A DNA stretch of 64,000 bases, taken from Marinobacter guineae. Lineage in GTDB: Bacteria; Pseudomonadota; Gammaproteobacteria; Pseudomonadales; Oleiphilaceae. The stretch's first letter is position 1, and each line of letters opens with the position of its first letter. The position numbers and the translations under genes were made by a program. Location: contig NZ_KZ319339.1 in assembly GCF_002744735.1 (NCBI RefSeq), positions 682,001 to 746,000 of the forward strand. The letters are read 5' to 3'. This document shows positions 60,299-64,000 of this stretch, in pieces. A model generated the notes under the pieces. It was given only the letters and a program-made list of their open reading frames with translations. It made no database searches and was not told the DNA's origin.

Positions 60299-60793
60299 TT
60301 AACGGATAACAACAGCCGTTCCCGGCCTGACGCGATCGAACAGGTCAATCACATCGGCATTGCGCATCCGGACACAGCCATGGGACAGCGGCACGCCCAT
60401 GGGCTCGCGGTCCGGTGTGCCGTGAATGTATATGAAGCGGCGGAAAGTATCGACACCCGGACCCCGGTTTTTTCCCCACTCACGACCACATAGCCAGAGA
60501 ATCCGGCTGAGGATCCAGTCGCGGTCGGGGTATTCCCGGGCAAGCTCAGGGCTGTAAATTTCGCCGGTGGGGCGCCGGGCACGGAACACAGTCCCGGGAG
60601 AAAGTCCGGCGCCAATGCTGGCACGGATGTAATGGCTGCCCCTGGGAGTACAGCCACTGCCATCCTGCTCGCCAGGGCCGTTGAGTGCTGTGGAGACCGG
60701 ATAGGAGGCAAGAACCTGTCCACCTCCGGTCAGGAGGCTGAGGCTCTGGAGGGTCAGGTCAATGTCGATTCGAGCTTCAGTGGAGTGTATCAA
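60299..60793 (-). CDS. L,D-transpeptidase family protein without a visible signal peptide
   Basis: A 164-residue YkuD-domain protein. The catalytic motif is IYIHGTPDREPMGVPLSHG followed by CVRM, with the Cys nucleophile and upstream His intact. The start is a TTG at 60793 (translated M), ten bases after GGGAGG; no signal peptide or membrane segment is seen, which is unusual for an enzyme acting on peptidoglycan. A stop codon overlaps the start region upstream, so no longer form is available. Confidence 0.8.
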   Translation of the reverse strand: MIHSTEARIDIDLTLQSLSLLTGGGQVLASYPVSTALNGPGEQDGSGCTPRGSHYIRASIGAGLSPGTVFRARRPTGEIYSPELAREYPDRDWILSRILWLCGREWGKNRGPGVDTFRRFIYIHGTPDREPMGVPLSHGCVRMRNADVIDLFDRVRPGTAVVIR

Positions 60794-60848
60794 AACCGGC
60801 CAGCCTCCCTTCGGGATTGAGAGGGAAGCCTAACCGAGAGGACGGAGC

Positions 60849-61526
60849 TCAGGCAACCGAGACCTTGTTGCCAGACGAAGGAATCAGCATGGCGTCCTCT
60901 GCCTGCATCCCAGCGGCGAGAAAGGGGACCAGCCGGGCGGCAATCTCCTGAACAGTAGTTTCAACACCCAGTTTGTTCTGCAGGATATCGCGCAGGGCAT
61001 CACTGCTGGACATGGTGAACGCGGTTGCGCCGAGCATGAACTGAATGCGCCAGTAACGGTCGACAGAGGACAACTGCGGTGTTGCTTCCTTGAGGAGGCG
61101 CATAAAACGGCTGAAGGGCTCGCTGTACTCCTGCTCCAGAAACTTCCGGAGATGCCCCTGGGACTGGGTATAGGCGAGTCCCAACAGCCGCATGAAGATG
61201 GAAATGCCTTTCTCGTTCCGCTGGGGCATGCGCACCGCGCTTTCTGTCAGGGCCCATAGCGTCTGATTCAGTGTTGGCGGCTTACCCTCACAGCGTTCCT
61301 CAAGTTCGTCGAACGCGCTTTCAAGAGTTGCGGAAAACGGCGTCAGAAAACGCGCGAAGACGGCATGAATCAGCGCGTTTTTTGAACCAAAGTGGTAATT
61401 GACAGCGGCCAGATTTACTTTAGCCTTACTGGTAATCATGCGGAGCGAGGTTTCTGAAAAACCCCGGTCGGCGAACAGCTCTTCGGCTGCATCGAGAATC
61501 CGGTCAACGGTATCAGACTGCGCCAT
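60849..61526 (-). CDS. psrA: TetR-family regulator PsrA
   Basis: A 225-residue repressor/activator. The N-terminal helix-turn-helix (about 8-55) reads ETSLRMITSKAKVNLAAVNYHFG, almost the Pseudomonas PsrA sequence. In Pseudomonas PsrA senses long-chain fatty acids and controls beta-oxidation genes and rpoS. Two adjacent PsrA-type operators lie 21-47 bp upstream of the start, so autoregulation is likely. Neighbours mfd and the methylthioinosine phosphorylase gene agree with the Pseudomonas order. Confidence 0.88.
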   Translation of the reverse strand: MAQSDTVDRILDAAEELFADRGFSETSLRMITSKAKVNLAAVNYHFGSKNALIHAVFARFLTPFSATLESAFDELEERCEGKPPTLNQTLWALTESAVRMPQRNEKGISIFMRLLGLAYTQSQGHLRKFLEQEYSEPFSRFMRLLKEATPQLSSVDRYWRIQFMLGATAFTMSSSDALRDILQNKLGVETTVQEIAARLVPFLAAGMQAEDAMLIPSSGNKVSVA

Positions 61527-61546
61527 TTTGTTTTCAATGCCTCTAG

Positions 61547-61573
61547 CAAACGTCTGTTTGAAACATACGTTTG
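61547..61573 (-). promoter_or_regulatory. two adjoining PsrA-type operators upstream of psrA
   Basis: CAAAC-GTCT-GTTTG (61547-61560) and GAAAC-ATAC-GTTTG (61560-61573) both fit the published PsrA site, (G/C)AAAC-N2-4-GTTT(G/C), and share one base. They lie 21 bp upstream of the psrA start codon, in the promoter region. Confidence 0.75.
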
Positions 61574-61586
61574 AACTGCAGTTATG

Positions 61587-62480
61587 TCAAGTTCTGGGCT
61601 CCGGATCCGCCGCAACATCCTGCCAGCCATGATCAATGGCTTTCTGGTTGCCCTCGAAAAAAGCCTTCTGAACCCGACTGTAGGCCTTCTCCGCCTCCAG
61701 CAGGTAGATCAGGTACATGCGCACGTGCTCCCGGCGGGTCAGCTGACGGGAAAGAATGCGGCCCTCAGACAGCCTCAGCAAATGACTGAACCGCGGATTC
61801 CTGAGGGCCGGATTAAAGTCGGCCATCTGCGCACACTGCCATATCAGCCCGTCGGCGCCTTCCAGGTGCGCGGCATGCCGCCTGGCCTCCCGAAGCATCC
61901 GCTGACGGGTGACGACGAGATCCAGGTAAGACGGTTTCGACGTGTAGATCCGACGAACAGCAGGTATTCCGAGCAACAGGATCATCACAAAGGCCCCAAA
62001 ACCGCCGCCCGCGATCCAGGCCGGCACAAACCCGGTCAAGCCGCTGAGAAAGACGACTGCGGCGAGCAGTGCACTGAACACCCATAGGTCCCGGCCCCGG
62101 CGCGCCTCGGCCAGAGTGTAGTTGTCGGGCCAGTCATTCATCGCCAGCAGGTCAAAATCCATCAGCAGAACACGGTCGCACTGCCGCAGCATCTGCCGCA
62201 GTTTGCGTTGCCTGGACTCCGCCACCATCCGCTCTGCGCTGCCACTGGTTTTATCACCACCCTTGTCAGCCCCGGCCATGGCGTCGGGTGCAGCTTCAGC
62301 GTCTGAACGCTGCCCGGGCTTTGCGACCTCCACGGCTCCAACCGGAGCAGCCGCCGGGGCCGAAACACGGGGATGTGTAGCCGGGGCCACTGGCACAGGG
62401 TCTGCGGCGCGGCCAGGCCGCAGCACAGGAGCCTGAGCGGGCGTATCTGCTTGCGCGGCTTTGCTCTGATTTTCAGCCAT
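61587..62480 (-). CDS. Membrane protein of unknown function
   Basis: A 297-residue protein I do not recognise. The first third (about 1-90) is Ala/Pro-rich and likely disordered; the middle has two hydrophobic segments (about 133-152, LWVFSALLAAVVFLSGLTGF, and about 155-175, GGGFGAFVMILLLGIPAV), and the C-terminal third is basic and helical (LDLVVTRQRMLREARRHAAH; YLIYLLEAEKAYSRVQ). Both ends should be cytoplasmic. It ends 60 bp before the psrA start, on the same strand. Confidence 0.7.
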   Translation of the reverse strand: MAENQSKAAQADTPAQAPVLRPGRAADPVPVAPATHPRVSAPAAAPVGAVEVAKPGQRSDAEAAPDAMAGADKGGDKTSGSAERMVAESRQRKLRQMLRQCDRVLLMDFDLLAMNDWPDNYTLAEARRGRDLWVFSALLAAVVFLSGLTGFVPAWIAGGGFGAFVMILLLGIPAVRRIYTSKPSYLDLVVTRQRMLREARRHAAHLEGADGLIWQCAQMADFNPALRNPRFSHLLRLSEGRILSRQLTRREHVRMYLIYLLEAEKAYSRVQKAFFEGNQKAIDHGWQDVAADPEPRT

Positions 62481-62636
62481 GGCAGGTTGTCCGGATTAAC
62501 GGTGGTTTTAACAGGTATCGACTACCAAACCGGATTCTTGAATCCTTTGCCGTCGCCTTGGCATCGAGCGGTCTGCTCGCTATCCTTTGCGATCCTGCCA
62601 AACCGGCAGCCGCACATCATTTTATGAGGTCAGGTT

Positions 62637-63257
62637 ATGTTCACAGGCATAGTTCAGGGGATCGCAATCATTGAAGATATTGCTGCCAAACCCGGTCTTA
62701 GCACCTTCGCTGTCCGCTTCCCGGCAGACAAAGTGGGCGGTGTCGCCATCGGAGCATCTGTGGCCATCAACGGCACCTGCCTGACCGTAACCTGCCAGGA
62801 AGGCAGCACACTCCACTTCGACGCCATGCAGGAAACACTGAGGCTGACTACGCTGGGGGACCTGAAAGCCGGGGACCCGGTTAATTTTGAACGCGCGGCC
62901 CGTATCGGGGATGAGATTGGCGGGCACCTGCTGTCCGGTCACATCCACACCACCGCAAAGGTCGTCGAAATCCTGCGCCCGGAGAACAACGTCACCCTGT
63001 GGTTTGAAGTGCCTGAGGAGTGGGCCCGCTACATTTTCCCCAAGGGCTACATTGCCATTAACGGCGCCAGCCTGACCATTGGCGAAGTCCGGGGCAACCG
63101 GTTCAATGTCCACCTGATTCCGGAAACCCTCAGGGCCACAACCTTTGGCTCAGCTCAGGAAGGCCAGCGGGTAAATATTGAAATAGACAGCCAGACCCAG
63201 ACTATCGTGGATACCCTGGCACGACTGGGGTACGACCGCCCGACACCCACTCTTTGA
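62637..63257 (+). CDS. ribE: Riboflavin synthase alpha subunit
   Basis: A 206-residue enzyme that dismutates 6,7-dimethyl-8-ribityllumazine to riboflavin. Two tandem lumazine-binding barrels are visible, each with a family start: MFTGIVQGIAIIEDI at residue 1 and GHLLSGHIHTTAKVVEI near residue 98. The ATG follows GAGGTCAGG. It stands alone here, away from other rib genes, and I see no FMN riboswitch upstream. Confidence 0.95.
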   Translation: MFTGIVQGIAIIEDIAAKPGLSTFAVRFPADKVGGVAIGASVAINGTCLTVTCQEGSTLHFDAMQETLRLTTLGDLKAGDPVNFERAARIGDEIGGHLLSGHIHTTAKVVEILRPENNVTLWFEVPEEWARYIFPKGYIAINGASLTIGEVRGNRFNVHLIPETLRATTFGSAQEGQRVNIEIDSQTQTIVDTLARLGYDRPTPTL

Positions 63258-63281
63258 TCAGCCGGTTACCAGGGCGACTTG

Positions 63282-64000
63282 TCAGCGATTGCCAGCCCGG
63301 AAGACCACGAACTTTGGGCTGGCATCCAGCTGATGTACCGATGAGAAATACCGGCGCAGGCTGCGGTGATAACCCAGATGGCGGTTTCCGACCAGCAACA
63401 CTATGCCGTCCGGCGACAGATGTTGGGCGGCCTGCTCGAACAGGCGTTGGGCAATATGATCGCCAACCACGCCTCCTTCGTGAAACGGCGGATTCAGGAG
63501 GATAAGATCAAATCTGCCTTGCGCTGGTTCAACACCGTCGGCGTGTACAAAGGCCACCTCCGCTTCCGGGAACGCCCGTTCGACATTGTGGCTGGCGCTG
63601 AGCACTGCCTGGCTCGATACGTCGTTGAAGCACACCTGCAGATCCTGCCGCTCTGCCAGAGCCGTTAACCCAAGCACGCCATTGCCACAGGCAAGATCAA
63701 GAACCCGCGCACCGGGTTCGACACCTGTCACAGCCTCTGCCACGTGGGACAGCAGCAGCCTGGTACCGATATCCAGCTTTTCCCTCGAAAACACCGCGGG
63801 TAAAGCCTCAACCTTATGATCGCTTTGCCCGGTCAATTGATAGCCTTTCCAGGTCTCCGGCCAATCCCCAAGTAGCGCACTCCCCTTCCTGAAACGAATG
63901 ACCCGGGCCTTTTTTCGTGCCGGCAGCACCTGTTCGGTATTCACAGCTTCAGCAAAGACATCGACGCTTCTGGCCGGAAGGTGTTTGATCATGCCTCCAG
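63282..64000 (-). CDS. rlmG: 23S rRNA m2G1835 methyltransferase RlmG, C-terminal part (5' end outside window)
   Basis: The frame is open from the window edge. The first residues (GGMIKHLPARSVDVF) and the rest match the middle and C-terminal half of RlmG, whose full length is about 375 residues, so the ATG at 63992 is internal. The SAM-binding motif is VLDLACGNGVLGL and the catalytic motif is LLNPPFHEGG; the C-terminus NRHLGYHRSLRRYF with SPKFVVF favours RlmG over the related RsmC. The gene is convergent with ribE. Confidence 0.85.
   Translation of the reverse strand, partial: GGMIKHLPARSVDVFAEAVNTEQVLPARKKARVIRFRKGSALLGDWPETWKGYQLTGQSDHKVEALPAVFSREKLDIGTRLLLSHVAEAVTGVEPGARVLDLACGNGVLGLTALAERQDLQVCFNDVSSQAVLSASHNVERAFPEAEVAFVHADGVEPAQGRFDLILLNPPFHEGGVVGDHIAQRLFEQAAQHLSPDGIVLLVGNRHLGYHRSLRRYFSSVHQLDASPKFVVFRAGNR

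Noticed and set aside
62481..62636. Possible FMN riboswitch before ribE
   Set aside because: The conserved RFN core (AGGGC... ACCGGCGGT... AGCCCGCGA type) is not present.

Overview
The window reads as an ordinary, densely packed stretch of chromosome from a marine gammaproteobacterium, most likely Marinobacter or a close relative. This is inferred from a complete Na+-translocating NQR operon, a Na+/proline symporter, a TAXI-type TRAP transporter, the protein sequences themselves, and gene orders that recall Pseudomonas aeruginosa around rne/rluC/sppA/maf/rpmF/plsX/fab and around sth/nqr/gap/mfd/psrA. The Pseudomonas comparison is from memory and was not computed. I see no CRISPR array, rRNA, prophage or intact insertion sequence.

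Layout. 1-4440 (minus): end of a TRAP transporter permease, its TAXI binding protein, putP and an AraC-type regulator. Between araC and putP lie two 14-bp direct repeats spaced exactly 21 bp apart. A plus-strand structured RNA candidate sits downstream of putP. 4542-12522 (minus): yceD-rpmF-plsX-fabD-fabG-acpP-fabF-pabC-mltG-tmk, which covers fatty acid initiation and elongation, folate, cell wall and dTTP supply. 12663-21272: maf, sppA, a HAD phosphatase, rluC, then the divergent rne with a roughly 530-nt leader, a UPF0149 gene and rnm. 21404-29729: YciI, an SH3/coiled-coil membrane protein, a PilZ protein, rraA, ppsA with its regulator ppsR, and a large M16 peptidase. 29830-34448: the least familiar part, with a small membrane protein, a PEGA-MORN protein, a response regulator with a C-terminal membrane anchor, a MobA-like nucleotidyltransferase without a normal start codon, and a two-domain pterin-synthase-like protein. 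34449-34739 has no gene and holds two palindromic elements and a terminator, followed by tRNA-Glu and tRNA-Ala. 35014-43273: gltX, znuA behind a Zur-like operator, an AEC transporter, dusA, and a tight tal-terB-DAHP synthase-like-GDPD cluster. 43281-51953 (minus): nqrABCDEF-apbE-nqrM, then sthA. 52220-64000: gap, mfd, csiV, methylthioinosine phosphorylase, mscS, an L,D-transpeptidase, psrA with a double PsrA-type operator, a membrane protein of unknown function, ribE and a 5'-truncated rlmG.

How the genes work together. The NQR operon carries its own maturation factors: ApbE for covalent FMN and NqrM for the iron centre. SthA, next to it, balances NADH and NADPH. PpsR controls PpsA. RraA is an inhibitor of the RNase E encoded in the same window. 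Transaldolase makes the erythrose 4-phosphate that a DAHP synthase would use, although that DAHP synthase has unusual active-site residues. No obviously new multi-gene system stands out. The most interesting leads are the putP operator, the RNA candidate after putP, the nested inverted repeat near the tRNAs, the membrane-anchored response regulator with its PEGA-MORN neighbour, and the MobA-like gene without a standard start.
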